A DNA stretch of 64,000 nt from Diphasiastrum complanatum (lineage: Eukaryota > Streptophyta > Lycopodiopsida > Lycopodiales > Lycopodiaceae). This document shows, piece by piece, positions 23,293-35,908 of this stretch. The notes beneath the pieces were generated by a model. That model made no database searches and had not been told where the DNA came from. It saw only the letters and a list, made by a program, of their open reading frames with translations. The stretch spans positions 28,958,845 through 29,022,844 of the forward strand of contig CM055095.1 in the NCBI GenBank assembly GCA_029204225.1, in the 5' to 3' direction. Both the position numbers and the translations under genes were made by a program. Numbering within the stretch: the first letter of the stretch is position 1; each line of letters opens with the position of its first letter.

Positions 23293-25430
23293 TGGAACTT
23301 TGGATTAGTATTTAGAAAATTTGCCACATCTATATATTTTTAAGATATCTAAATTTAGTTAGAAAATATTGCATCATGTTGTTAAAGCGACATTTATGTT
23401 GATATTAAATAAGGAAGTAATACATGTAAGCATGATGTGACGTGCATGCCCAATTTTGAATGCACTATATGTTATCTACCTAACATATGCATGTATGTGA
23501 CATGTTAGATGTAGGCTTATGTGAAAAGCTTTCACATATCACATACTTGTTGTTAGTAAGTACTCCAAGCAAGCAACTATAGAAATTAGAATGAATGGGA
23601 CATAACTTTTTGTTCCTAAAAAGTCATATGTGCTATTATTTGTCGATATTGATCTAGTAAAATTGATTAGCATGTAAGTTATATGACTCAAAGTAATCAA
23701 AGCTTTTATTCTTGACAAAAGGATTTGAGATTTTTACGAACCAAGGTTTAGAATGATATATCTTCTCCAAAGACCAAATTGAGATGGCTTTCGAAAAAGT
23801 TGGAAGCTATTTTAGACTGTGTGGTCTATCACTCTCAAAGTGGGCTCACTATTGCAAATAAAAGTACGGGAAGATTGAAACATGGGTAACTTTGAAAAGC
23901 TCTACATGAGCCATTTATTTCTACACCAAATTCTTCAATGCAATAGAATAAGGCACACAAGATGTTTCAATACTCAAGCTGTAAGAGACAATAAACTTTG
24001 TAAAGTGACATTGTACTTTATGGAAAGTATTTTACCAAAACATTTCATTTTTTTTTTCTTTGTGAGGCAAATATTAGAAAATTTTTTTATCCTAGATTGT
24101 ATTTTTGTTGCATTTGTAAAAATTTACTATTGTGTTAATTTCACCAATTAGACAAAATGATTTTGCTATGCATTACCTTGTTTCAAATAACAAACTTGAA
24201 TATGCAAATAAAGCATAAGGTCATTTTGTAATCATAAGGTCATTATCTAATATCATGTAACATATATATCATTACAATTCCAAATATGTATCTAAGTTTT
24301 TAATATTTTGCCTTGCATATTTTTCTAAAGACATCAGAATATGAGGTTGCTTTCTAATGAAATGAGATGTTGCCAAAAGTTTGGAAAAAATGTATCCATT
24401 CATGTGTGAAGTAATTCAAAGCAAAATATTGGTTCTTTTAATTTTTGTTGCAAAAAGATTGAGAACTCTCTCATGACAAAGCCAACACGCTATGTATATT
24501 GGCAAGTGGTTTTTTTTTGGTAGAACATCCCATGACTCCAAGCGTCAAGCCTCGGGTCATAAGGCTAGGTAGCTCTCTATCTACCAAGTAAGTCTAAAAA
24601 GACAAGAAAAATATGACATAGTGAGGCATCTACGATTTTTCATTTACAAGATCTTTAATCTCAGACCAATTTTTGGAATGTCACTTTAGTATCACTTTTT
24701 GGGTGTAAAAAACATTCTATGGCATCTATTTTAGTTTGGTCTTGAATAATAATGCATATTGGTTTTCAATTAAGTTTGCATTTTCAAAGGCCTAAAATCT
24801 TTTTGTGTCTATTTGTCAAAGCTTTTCTGGTGAGAGGTAAGTGCTTTACCTCTTGAATTCTTGCGGTACCTTGTGGTGACTGTTGATCCTTGCGGTAGCC
24901 CTGTCTACATACATCTGCGACTAATTGTGGGAACTAGCATTCTTGCGACTGCCTACGCACCACAATTTTTTTTTCAGCTGTGATTTGCCATTGACTTTTG
25001 CTTGCGCCTGATTTTTGTGTGCAATAGTTGTGATTTGCCTTGCCTACGAATATGACTGAGCTCCAACTTCGCTTTCCTACACCTTGAGTTTGCTGTTGCA
25101 CTACCGTGGGTTGCTACCTTTTTGTTAGCCTACATATTTGCGCACTATTTGTAGCAATCGGCTTGTCTATGAACTTTAGGTACGCCCATCTGATACGGTT
25201 GTTGGCTACCTATCTGCCTGAGTATATTGTCTGATGTCTAGCCTTTTGAACTATTTTTCTTTTCTACGAATTGTTTTCAAGTCACTTCAACGGTCATACA
25301 AGTTTTTTTTTTCTCTATTCAGGTATAGTTTGAGGAAAAGTCTTTTTGGTTTTAGAAAATGTTTCCAAAAACAAAATAAGTATCTTAGGTAGGTGATTTT
25401 TCCTCTCTTTTCAAATTGTAAGGTTTACCC
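23293..25430. other. Intergenic DNA; possible 5' region of the downstream non-LTR element
   Basis: AT-rich, no supported gene to about 24830. From about 24840 the sequence becomes C/T/G-mixed with repeated TGCGACT/GCCTACG words and could be the 5' part of the element at 25640. 24729-24770 resembles 44206-44246. Confidence 0.35.
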
Positions 25431-25639
25431 TGTGCATCGCTCTTGCTATTTCAAGGCTTGACATTTTTGTTTTTGCATAATCTTTTTCAGAAAGCTTGTC
25501 TGGTTGTCTCCGCTTTTCGTTTTGCCTTTTGCCAATGCATTATTCGTGTTGTTTTAAGCTACGATCTTCTTTACCTGTCAATATGGTTTTCAAGAATATT
25601 CTCATCCTCTGCAACTCACAGATTTCAATCCTCTTGTTT

Positions 25640-27870
25640 GGCGTGGAGAAAAGAGACCTGCTTCACCTTCGTCGCTTTATGTCAGGAGATTGGCAAAATC
25701 TGCAAGCGGAGCATTTCCTTCGTCGTCATGTGCTTGCTGCTCAACGGAATTCTACTTCAGATGGTGTTTCTATACCTCCTGTTGTCGGTTGCGTCACTGT
25801 GTTTTACTTGGGAAAGTGGGTGAGTATTCTCGTGCAGCTCGTGCTCTAGCTCTTACGAGTCCAGTGACTCCTTCTACTGTCACCCTTTAGGCTTTGGAGC
25901 TTCTTCATCCATCGACAAATGATTGTCTTTCCTCTTTTGTTGAGAACTTTGAATCTAATTCCAATATGCAGCTCTCAGAATCCCATTTGCATAATGCTTT
26001 TCTACGCAGCCCTCATCTGTCAACTTGGAGTCTTTCTGGTATGGTTTTCGAGCATGTTCATGACTATTTCTGTCTTGATAATTCTGCTAGCGGGTTTGGT
26101 TTGCTCTTTCAAGTTTGCTCCTCCGTAGCATGCGGGTGTATTCCTCTTTCTATTGTTCGTATTTTTGGTGTGCTCGTTTGATTAGCCTTGGAAAAGGCTG
26201 GTGGTGGCGTGCATCCGATTGCTGTTGGAGAGATTTCATACAGGTTGGTTTTTCGGGCTTTTGGTTTTCAGCTTCGCGATAGATTTCATGACCACCTATT
26301 TTCTCATCAGTTTGGTTGCGCTACTCCTGGCGGTTGCGAGACAGTCGTACATGTTTTGCGTGTTACTTTGAATTTTCATCTAGATTGGGTTGTCCTTCAA
26401 GTGGATATTTCAAACGCTTTCAACTCTGTTTTCCGAAGGGCCATTTTTCAAAAAGTTTGTGCTTTTCACAGTCCACTCGCTCAGCTCATTTCGTCTGTTC
26501 GCTCTTTTTATTCCATGGATGAGCTTCTATATTTCAGTCATGCTTCTCGCTCAGGTGTCGGCTATACCTCTGCTGATGGTATCAAACAAGGTGATTCCTT
26601 GGGTAGCGCTCTTTTTGCTTTGGCACACTTTCGAGGATTGTGACCTTCTTCTGTTGCTTTTCCATCTTGTTTGTTTCCCTCTATTGTTGATGACACGCAT
26701 ATATGAGACCTGCTAACGACGTCATTCCAGCTTTTCTGCATTTTTCTCAACAATTCTTGGCTTTGGGCCTCACTGTGAATCCCTCTAAGTGCGCTTCTTG
26801 GTGTCTTCATGCCTCCTTTCTGAGCTCCCTTTACCTATAGGTTTCAATACTCCGGTTGATGGGTTTCGAGCGCTTGGTATTCCTATAGGTTTCTTTGACT
26901 TTGTGGCTTCCTCTTTGGAGGACACTTTGGGCGCGCATTTTCGTCACGTTGATTTGCTACCAAAGCTTGGCAACGCTCAAGTTGCTCTAGGGATTCTCAC
27001 TCAATACTTCGCTCAAAAAGCAGCCAAGTTAATTCTACGGTGTGTTCTTCTCTCTCCAGATATTTTGGCTTTGCTACATGATTTCGATAATACTTTATCA
27101 GATATTCTAAGTCGCTTGATGGGTTCAAAAACCTTTGATATTCCCAATGGTCAGTTCGTTAAGCAACAAGTCTCTCTTCTCGCTTCTTTCGGAGGTGTTG
27201 CTCTTCTTTGCACAGCTTCTTCGGCTACTTTTCTGAGGAGTTGGGCTCTGGTTGCCTCTGCACTTATCTCTTGGTTTTCAGTAGGACAAGAAGCCCATTC
27301 TTTTTTATTCAGTAGCTCATGTGAAAACAGACATTCTTCATTTCCAACAATATCTTCATGCGGCCAAAGGATCTCATCCCTCCACCTGTGCGAGCTTTTT
27401 TGCCTCCCTTTGAGACTTTGCTTAGTCATTAGCGTGCTCATTTTCAAAAGTATCTTTTGGAGCGGTTCCACTCACATGCTTTTACTCAGCTTCTCAGTGA
27501 TTCACCTTCCGATGAGACTTGGGCTCGCCTTCCGTCTTGTGCAGGCCTTGGTGTTGGTGCTTGGCTTGTTGTGCGTCCCGTTGTTCCACTCTTGTGCCTT
27601 TCTTCAGAGCTGTTTGTCACCGCTCTTTGAGTTAGATTGGGTCTCCCTCATCCAGTGCTGGCAGGTTTGACGAAATGTTCTTGTGGTCACACCCTCTTCA
27701 TTCTATTGGCACTCATCTCATGTGTTGCCCTTCTGACAGAGATCGCACCTGTTAGCAAATTATGTCAGCCTTTCTTGATAGGCCAACTCTGGCGCTTTTA
27801 TCTTCTTGTTCTCTCACTCTTCGCAATATAATGGAAGTGTGCTCCACCTGTTAGTTCTTTAGCGCACTAC
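25640..27870 (+). pseudogene. Decayed non-LTR reverse transcriptase (R2-like layout: RT then CxC..H..C)
   Basis: Reading across frames gives HLRRFMSGDWQNL, KVGEYSRAARALAL, ALELLHPSTND, FFQVCSSVACG-like sequence, then in one frame (26188-26643) GGGVHPIAVGEISYRLVFRA, WVVLQVDISNAFNSVF (RT motif A, catalytic D) and GIKQGDSLGSALFALAHF (motif B). After a stop and shift comes VDDTHI (26686-26703, motif C). Near 27668-27740 TKCSCGHTL and IGTHLMCCP form a Cys/His cluster. Many stops and frameshifts. The RT belongs to the non-LTR type. Its C-terminal part is absent here but a copy of it lies at 43483-44066. Confidence 0.75.
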
Positions 27871-28420
27871 TTGACCTTGGACTTGTTCCTATCAATGACA
27901 ATGGAAGCTCAATTTGATTATTTGATATGTCTGTTCCATCTGATTTTTTACAATTCTATTTCAGATCTTGAGTTCTTGCTTATAGATTGCAGATTATTTC
28001 TAATTTACTTCTACTCTACTGTGGGAAGGAAGCTATTCTGTTACACACAAAGAAACTAATCTGTCCTAATTGTTTAATCTACAAGGCATAACATCCTATA
28101 ACTACAACAAATGTGAATCCTACACAGTGCTTACTATAATTATCACTCAACAATTGTAGTAAAAACTTTTTAGGGAGCCAAGCACAAGGAAGCATCGGAT
28201 CTGAGTGTTGAGTGTGATCTGCTTCCAAGCCTTGCACGTCTACTTGATTCTAATCACAAAACAATCTTGAAAAGGAAGAAAGCAACAAACACATTCATAC
28301 AAAATGTATCCAAACAAATGCATGAATATGGAGCACAAAATAGAAATGCAAGTAGAAAGGTCTTTAATTGGTTTTGCAACACCATTTTAGTAATATTTCT
28401 CAAAACTCGTGAAGGAGGCT
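27871..28420. other. Unassigned DNA between two elements
   Basis: No recognisable coding content; possibly part of the element whose LTR begins at 28422. Confidence 0.35.
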
Positions 28421-28421
28421 C

Positions 28422-28902
28422 TGTTATATTCATGTCCAATACATAGGATACAATATATATTCCTAGTCTTGGATACACAGTAATCCAGTGAAACAAGCTG
28501 TTAGTTATGCCACATCATACTGGACATGACCTGAAAGTAGCTAGACAAGATTTGGGATAGGTGCATGTGTAGAGTTATCAATAGCAATTCTATGAATAGA
28601 GAATCTATGCATACAGACTCTATTCTGGAGGAATCTAAGTATAGGAGTTAGGACCTTGCATGTTTGAGTGCACAGGTGGTTCATGGCTCTATAAGAAGAG
28701 GCCAAACTCGCCCTACTCCTCATATTTGTGATTGATTTATTGTCAGGCTCTCACTTTACTTTCATGCTTCCTAATCCTTGGCTTGGGGTTGAAGTTTCTA
28801 TAGTTTGATTGGATGCTTTTACTTGGTTGAGTGGTTTTTCCATAGTGTGTTATCCATTGTGTTTGTGTTTTGTAAGTAGGATTTAAGGAGCTTCTCTTAT
28901 AG
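28422..28902 (+). mobile_element. Copia-type LTR, family also at 33625-34145 and 44643-45071
   Basis: Starts TGTTATATTCATGTCC and ends CTTCTCTTATAG before the primer-binding site at 28903. The inverted copy at 33625-34145 and the + copy at 44643-45071 share GTTACTTTCTAGGTCA-like sequence, TAACTAACAGCTT, GCCCTACTCCT and TTGGTTGRGTGGTTT. Confidence 0.7.
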
Positions 28903-28914
28903 TGGTATCAGAGC
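28903..28914 (+). other. Copia primer-binding site
   Basis: Perfect TGGTATCAGAGC after the LTR. Confidence 0.85.
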
Positions 28915-31900
28915 AAGGCTTACAAGCTTGGAGATGTGGTGCTATTTCATTGGAGCTTGGTGGAGATCAACTAGTATTCTCATCCAAGAAGTGGAGCAAG
29001 GTTGCAAGTTGGTGGATCTTCCCAATTTCAATTTGCATGATCCATATCTCTCTCAATTTTCAATAATTAAGTATCTATTTATGATTCGTCAACCATAAAT
29101 ATTTAGATTCATATAGTCTGTCAATCATAATTTCTTGAAATCCAAATCATACTTAAATCATTTACAGGATACTGGAGTATATGTCTAACATAATTCAGGA
29201 AAAATAAGAGTCAATCCAAAAATCTTTCCATTAAGAAAATACTGGATTTAGGAATATTTCCAAAATATGATTCTTTAACTGAAGTGCAAGATTCAAGTTC
29301 TATAAACAATTGGTAATCAAAGACTGAACGCCTACCAAAATGACAATCATCTTCAATTACAAAAACTTTAGACTACAATTCAGAATCACGTCTAGATATC
29401 CAAAGTCTTGCTGAATATCAATTCAATCGTTATTTTTGGATTCATTATGATTCGTTATCCATTTGAGTTCTCTGGGATACAATCACTAATGAGCTGAGTT
29501 CCTTCCTTAACTAAGGAATACTCTACTCCAAGAATATTGTATATCCAATGCACACAATTTTTTATTGATAAACCGAAATGATTCACTAATCATGTGTCTT
29601 ACAAGCAATATAATTAAAAAACCATCAGTTCTCGGTGAATCCATATCACACTAATCGTTTTACCAATTAATTTCATCCCGGAGTAATCAACTACTCAAGT
29701 TAATTGCCAATGATTCAGAAATCTCAAATGTCTTGGTGAAGAATTCAATTATATTAGTATAACACCACATTTAGATCTTTGTCCAAATCATTTATAAGTT
29801 AATCCATAAATCTTCCATACAAAGATTTGTTAACTCTGCAAGTATTTTGTCAAAACAATACTTGATCATATGCTTATGTTCACCGACTAGGTTAAGTGCA
29901 CCAGATAACTTTAGTAACTAGAATTACACAGTAGATTCATACAAGATTAATCGTGCACATATGAGAATAATCTCACTATGACTCAGTACATAAACACATT
30001 CTTACTTGGCAGATTCTTCCAGAATCCACATATGTTACTCACATATCTCATTGAGATCTTGAAACTTAGCTACAAAAGATTTTCTATTTCTCATGAGTAA
30101 ATAACATATCCGGGAAATCTCTGAGACAAATAAAATTCACTCTCAGCAGTTTTTCAATTCCAATTACCTCTAATTACATAATTTCTCCCACCTGATTAAT
30201 CCCTTTTAGTATTTAAACTAAGATTAGATTGATCCAATATAGAACTTTCAGATTTAAATTTTGATCAAACTTACTTCTATTCCAATTAAAATGGAGTTAG
30301 TAAACTTTTGACCTTTTACTGTACTACTACTAGATAATGATTCAAATATCAGACCTGTTCTAGATCCAGATTGTCCACACAATTCCTAGAGAATTTCTCA
30401 TATTCAAAAAGTTTCAAATAGGCATCTTACTCTGAATCTATCCAAAATTCCTTTCAGATCCAATCTCATTTCTATATTCTAACTGCTTCTCTTCCGAAAG
30501 CTATGTAACCAACAGATTCCCAAATAGAATTTTATCCCACCACTTTATGCTTCCTTTTAAAGAAATTATAAATTTCCATAAAAGTTAACTGGAAAGATGA
30601 TATATGAAAATATCTAAATCCTAGAAAAGTCAGTAATAAGTGCTTCCACTAAAGGATTCACCATATTACACACAGGACTTCTCCTTCAAACATTTTCACT
30701 CTGAGTGATAGAAATTACTATTCCATCGAAATTCATTTATGGAACAGAGATATTCTATGGTTTAAGAAATTGAAACATTTTAACCTTAGAAGTTATCTGA
30801 ATTCCAAGTCTATTTACACAAGTAGTAATTTATATGACATAACAGTCTTTCAGAAGAATAACTTCATGCTCTGATTATGTGACTTAGACAGAAGAATTAA
30901 CATGGTTCACTATTACATCCTTATCCTTTCTGGTTAATGATAAGCTTCAAACCCCTACTGATGCATCAAATTTAGGGACAAGCTTTTGTCAACTAACAGA
31001 TCCAATGTAATCCATGTATCAGATTCCACTTCTAACCTCACAATTGACATCCAAAACTGTGGATAACTCAATGGTTACAAAAATATCAGTTACGAATTTA
31101 ACTGAATGAATTCTAACCAGAAAATTAACAACTAGTATTAAGCAATTATTTACAAGGATTACCATAATCCTAACTGCGAAATACATTTTTCGATCACACT
31201 TACTACGTCTGATATCCACTCTTCTTCTCTCCTTAGAATTTTCAGTTCCCTGAAAATCTATTTCAGCTAAGGTACTAAGAAGACGTAACGACATTAGTAA
31301 ATGTTTAAAAACTAATTACTGTAGGAAAAAAAATCCAAAACAATTTCATTTCTGTCCTATATCTGGGTTGAATATCTGATATATCAAAAATCATTTACTA
31401 GTATATGAAACAGTACCAGTTTGATCTTTTGAATATAATTCACCATAGGATTCTACTAGAAATGAAAACAGTTATGTAATTCTTATTATTACAAAGTTTT
31501 CAATAAGATTGAATTGTTTTTTTTTTTATTGACTGGTTTGGCATTACTTCGTTAATATTGACAAAATCTATCCAAACATGAAATTACATGAATGGAAATT
31601 CCACCCATAGGTTAAGTAATTCTTGAACTGTATCCTGTCAGATTTACTGACTAGATAAAGAATATTATTGCCACTCATCCAATCTGGTCAATTCATATTG
31701 TTTGACGATTTTAATTCAAATTTAACGAGTATCTTGCACAAATGTTCACTTGACTAATTTATCAATCAACATCGATTAGAAAACTTATCAGACAAGTAAC
31801 TGATTTTCAATTATCAAATTGAAATTCAACAAAAAAGAAAAAAATTTCAAATTTTAACTTCTAATTTGGGAGTTTCCAACTCCAAAGTTAAAAAATGACA

Positions 31901-33539
31901 GCACAGTAAAAACTGTCGGCATTGCAGTTCCTTCTGTCAATCTTAACTTATTTATCAACCGAGAAATAATTTAGACTTAGTGAAAATACTGTGATTAATT
32001 CTGACTGATAAACTCAGTTTAATTAATTCACTAATCTAAACTGATTCCATAGATAACTAAAAAATGATCGAAATTTCGATTTTTTTTTTTTTTCGGAAAA
32101 CTCAAAATTTGCTTTATTTTACGTAATTCGAAAATTCTGACGAAAATACTGTTAGTTTAAAAAGCAATCGGAATAAAAAAAAATTGAAACAATGTCCGAT
32201 TCCTTATGTTACTAACCCAATGTCAAACTGGCATGCAAAGCACACTACATCAGTCACAAACGTCATTACGAAATTTTTTATGTAAACTTCAGTTTTACGA
32301 AATTTGTCAGCCATTAATACAGATTTGTGACCCAACTGTCAGAGCACATGCGTATGACCACTCAAATCGATTGTAAATCCGTGCATGTCAGAATCACTCT
32401 GAGAATCAGCATGCAACTAATCCATGCAAACACAGTACTACAAATTAAGGAAATGACTGGCATGCAATCAGAATAATTCCAAATTTTGTCAATTTTATTC
32501 ACAAAACTGCAAAATTTCAAATGATCATAACTTTGGCTACAGGACACCAAATTGGGTGTTGTAAAGCTCAGTACAGAGGGAGATCAAGTGACCAAGATGC
32601 TTGCCACGTTAGCCTGTCACCTAGGCTTTACACGTGTGAGATCATAACTGTCAAAAACTGTAGTAGGGCGCACTTTTTGTAGACCGAATGATCAAAAAAT
32701 GTGCAAACATCTCCCCAAGCTCAATGATGTTACTAACAGTCTAAATCCATCAATTAAACTTCCATAAAGCATTCATACTGATCCTAAGATGCAGTATAGC
32801 CTGAGAACAAAGAGTTTTTGATTTGTAGAAGTCAAAATAGCTTCAAACTTTATGGAGATGGTGCATAAGCCACCGGCCATCAATTCACAGATCTGATAGC
32901 TTGCTAAAAAGGTCAAAAGGAATGCTAATCATGTTGTAATTAATTCCAAAATGATCTCTTTATGGATTTGGAGAGATCCATCCCCCAAAAATCACCAAAA
33001 ATAGTCATTTTTTGAACTTTTTTGACTTTCTACAAATCCAATACCTGGAATTTTTAGTTCTAACTTCAGGGAAAGCTTCAAAAGACTTTGGTCCATCTTT
33101 TTACAAGCTCTACATGGTGTTTTATGGCCACCTACTATCCAACTTTATGAAAAAAAAAAACAAGCAAAAATGATGATTTTTGGCTATTTTTCAATTTTGT
33201 TTTTTACCATAAAGTGGAAATTCATGACATACAACTCTTTCTCAACACATGCAAACCAATTTACAGAATTACAACCATCTAATTGATCTGATCTTGCTGG
33301 ATTTTGGTTCTTAGTATCTATTTTGTGCCAAAAGGCATGAGAAACCAAACAATTTTGATCACAACATAGCCTAGAATCATAAATCATTGGAGAGAGTCGG
33401 CATGCATCATTAATTTCATCATTAATGAACCCTAAAACGAAAGCACACTTTCAGATTTACCAAAGATTTGATCTACACAAGATAAAGCTCAAAAAAAACA
33501 TTACAAATTGGCCTTCAAGGACAATTCTCCATAAGATCA
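28915..33539. other. 4.5-kb AT-rich, coding-free segment between inverted LTRs
   Basis: After a short leader (to about 29050) that is shared with the minus-strand copy at 33540-33610, no frame stays open beyond about 90 codons and no gag, pol or host-gene motif is visible. 31950-32215 resembles 35640-35915 (AAGCAATCG...AAAAATT..., GTCCGATTCCTTA vs GTTCGATTCTTAA), so part of it shares ancestry with the leader of the gag fragment at 35217-35623. Confidence 0.45.
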
Positions 33540-33624
33540 CAAAGAATTCCAAGAGTAATGGATCTTAGCAACATGCAAATTGAAACTGGGATAGTACACC
33601 CACTTGCATCCTTGATATCCACCA

Positions 33625-34145
33625 CTATAAGGAAATCTCATCAAGATCCTGCTTACAAGATAATACACAATGGAAAACACACTATGGAGCAACCACCCAA
33701 CCAAGTAGAAGCAACCAATTAACTCTAGAAGCTTCACCCCCAAGCCAAGGAACAAGAAGCATGAATGTAGAGTGAAACACTGGCAATGAATTCATGATCA
33801 CAATGAGGAGTAGGGCAAGTTTGGCTTCAATATATAGAGCCAAAAGCAACCTGGGCACATAGCCATGCATAGCCCTAAGTTCTCTATACATAGATTCACC
33901 TAGAATAGAGTCCTAAACATGGACCATCTATTCATAGAATTGCTATTGATAACTCTACACATGCATACACTGTCTCATACCTTGTGTAACTCCATTTAGT
34001 GTGTTCTGGGCCTCAAAAGGATATTAGTTACTTTCTAGGTCACATCCAATATGGCGTGGCATAACTAACAGCTTTATTTACTGGAGAACCATGTATCCAA
34101 GACTAGGAGTATACCGAATCCTACTTACTGATCATGGACATAACA
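33625..34145 (-). mobile_element. Inverted copy of the 28422 LTR
   Basis: Reverse complement begins TGTTATGTCCATG at 34145 and ends CCTTATAG at 33625, then a mutated primer-binding site (33610-33624, TGGTGGATATCAAGG). Its leader GCAAGTGGGTG...TTTCAATTTGCATG matches the leader of the 28422 copy. Confidence 0.7.
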
Positions 34146-34229
34146 CTTGGGAAAGAAAGAAGCCAGTAGAGAGCCAAGTCAACTAGCCAATAATTCCAGG
34201 AGTTGGTCCTGATATTTCAGGGGTATCAA

Positions 34230-34670
34230 GCAGCACTGTTGAAGTTTGGACATAACTACAAAGGTAGTATTGATACATTAGTATGAGAAAGTGCATCTCA
34301 TTGCATATCCATTGCCTTTCTCGTGTTGTTGGAGTGCTACTGGGACAAAGGTTTACTACCAATACGACTAAATATCAACCAGTCGTTACTAACTGAAGAC
34401 GAACATTTTATGATGGCAAGACTCTTCTACCGAGCAACATTCTCCTCACGACAATATGTGTAGATGATTGAGAGCTAGTATACGAATAAGTTTATACCAA
34501 GGATTAAGCCTTATTTGGGACCTATTCCGTTGGGCATAATTACGAGATTCATCGCATTTGAAGCCATTGGGAGAAAGATAGGCTATGAGAAGTCTCTTGA
34601 CAGGAAGAAGGTCGAAAAAGATAAGCAAGAGCCGCTCATCTATGTAGGATTATCCTAAGAAGGCCCTTGC
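34230..34670 (+). pseudogene. Broken ORF of unknown family
   Basis: One frame reads coherently between stops: TEDEHFMMARLFYRATFSSR, then KPYLGPIPLGIITRFIAFEA and GRKIGYEKSLDRKKVEKDKQ. Codon-like composition contrasts with the flanks. I do not recognise a domain; it may be the 3' ORF of a retroelement, as an LTR-like TGTTAGAATAAG begins at about 34935. Confidence 0.35.
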
Positions 34671-35124
34671 AGAATTTGGAGCTATTACAATGCAACGTGA
34701 CGCTAGTGATGAATAAGTTCTTGGTTTTACGAAGACAAAAGTTGATCCATGCCTTTCCAAAAACCCAAGCAACAGAGCTTTGACAATGCAGTGGGACCTG
34801 CAACACTGTAGGGAGAGGATAATGTTAGCTGATACTATGAACTCCGAGGTCGATGCAATGCCTCCTCACCCAAATGGGTTTTCAGTGGAGTCGATGATGA
34901 GCGCCAAGTCTGAGAGCACAAGAATTACTAGTTGTTAGAATAAGTTGCATATTGTGAGCCCCATGGTAAATCCCAAAAACCATGTGGGAGCTAGTAACTT
35001 GGGCCCTCTCAAACTTGAGTTGTATTTTCAAGAAAGAGACATCTTTGTAAAGTAAAAAGCTAGTGGTGGAACTCAAAAGTTATGTATTAGAGTTAACTAG
35101 CGCGTGGCTATAAGAAGGAGCTTA

Positions 35125-35217
35125 TAAGAGAAGCTCTTTAGATCTTGCTTACAAAACACAAACACAATGGATAACACACTATAGAGAAACCACCCAACCA
35201 AGTAGAAGCATACAATC
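35125..35217 (-). mobile_element. Truncated fragment of the 28422-family LTR
   Basis: Reverse complement reads CTACTTGGTTGGGTGGTTT, ATAGTGTGTTATCCATTGTG and GCTTCTCTTATA, the 3' part of the LTR. It joins gag sequence at about 35217. Confidence 0.65.
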
Positions 35218-35625
35218 GAAAACTTTCTTGAAAACTTCCGCAAACGCTTTCCAAGTAGTTGGCTTCACAGGTAGATCTCGCCACCACAAATACGCTTTGC
35301 CGCATAAGAACAACACGACGCTTTCAATTTTCTTCTCATCAGGAACTCCATGCAGATTGAAGTAACTACCTCACTTGGCCAGTCCTCAACGACTTCAGGT
35401 TTCTTCTCCTTCTTCTCCCCTGTATAGACCTCCGGTTGAAAGCCGAGATTGAGAGAAGACATCAACTTGACTTAATTCAACAGAATCTCCATTTGTTGAT
35501 CTCTCATCTGATTACGATTATTCGTATCATTGAGCGCCGTACTCAACTGCTGACAAATCACCATATAGGATAGTGCACCTGGATTCACAGCTTGATTTGA
35601 AATTTGTTCAATCATCTCGATTATC
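35217..35625 (-). pseudogene. Ty3/gypsy gag N-terminal fragment
   Basis: Starts near 35625 with IIEMIEQISNQAVNPGAL, contains a stop after MEILLN, then LNLGFQPEVYTG. After a one-base shift it reads FNLHGVPDEKKIESVVLFLC and GKAYLWWRDLP, the WWR-containing gag helix typical of gypsy gag. Cut at 35217 by LTR sequence. Confidence 0.6.
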
Positions 35626-35639
35626 TATCCTAGAGATTA

Positions 35640-35908
35640 CTAAAATTAGTTAATATCTCATTAACTCATAGTGAAGCACAGTTGTCAAAAATCAACTGAA
35701 ATTGACTCCATAATGGTTAAATCACTTTTTTTAGTCAATTTCATAGATAATTCAAGAAATTAAAAAAAAAAACTAAAAATTTTGAGTTTTTGCAGTTTTA
35801 ATTTTTTCTTAAATACTTTAGGTTTTTTTTTTAAATTAAAGAAAAAACTCATTGTTAGTTATTAAGCAATCGAAATCAAAAATTCGATTCACTGTTCGAT
35901 TCTTAACC
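35640..35908. other. AT-rich spacer, related to 31950-32215
   Basis: Non-coding; likely the untranslated leader of the gag fragment on its left, or the 3' end of the element on its right. Confidence 0.4.

Noticed and set aside
24520-24600. Possible tRNA-derived SINE around GGTAGAACATCCC
   Set aside because: A- and B-box matches are poor on both strands and no repeat copy was found.
25443-26128. Hydrophobic ORFs at 25443, 25496 and 25919
   Set aside because: Alternative frames of the decayed non-LTR element; only pieces matching the RT layout were used.
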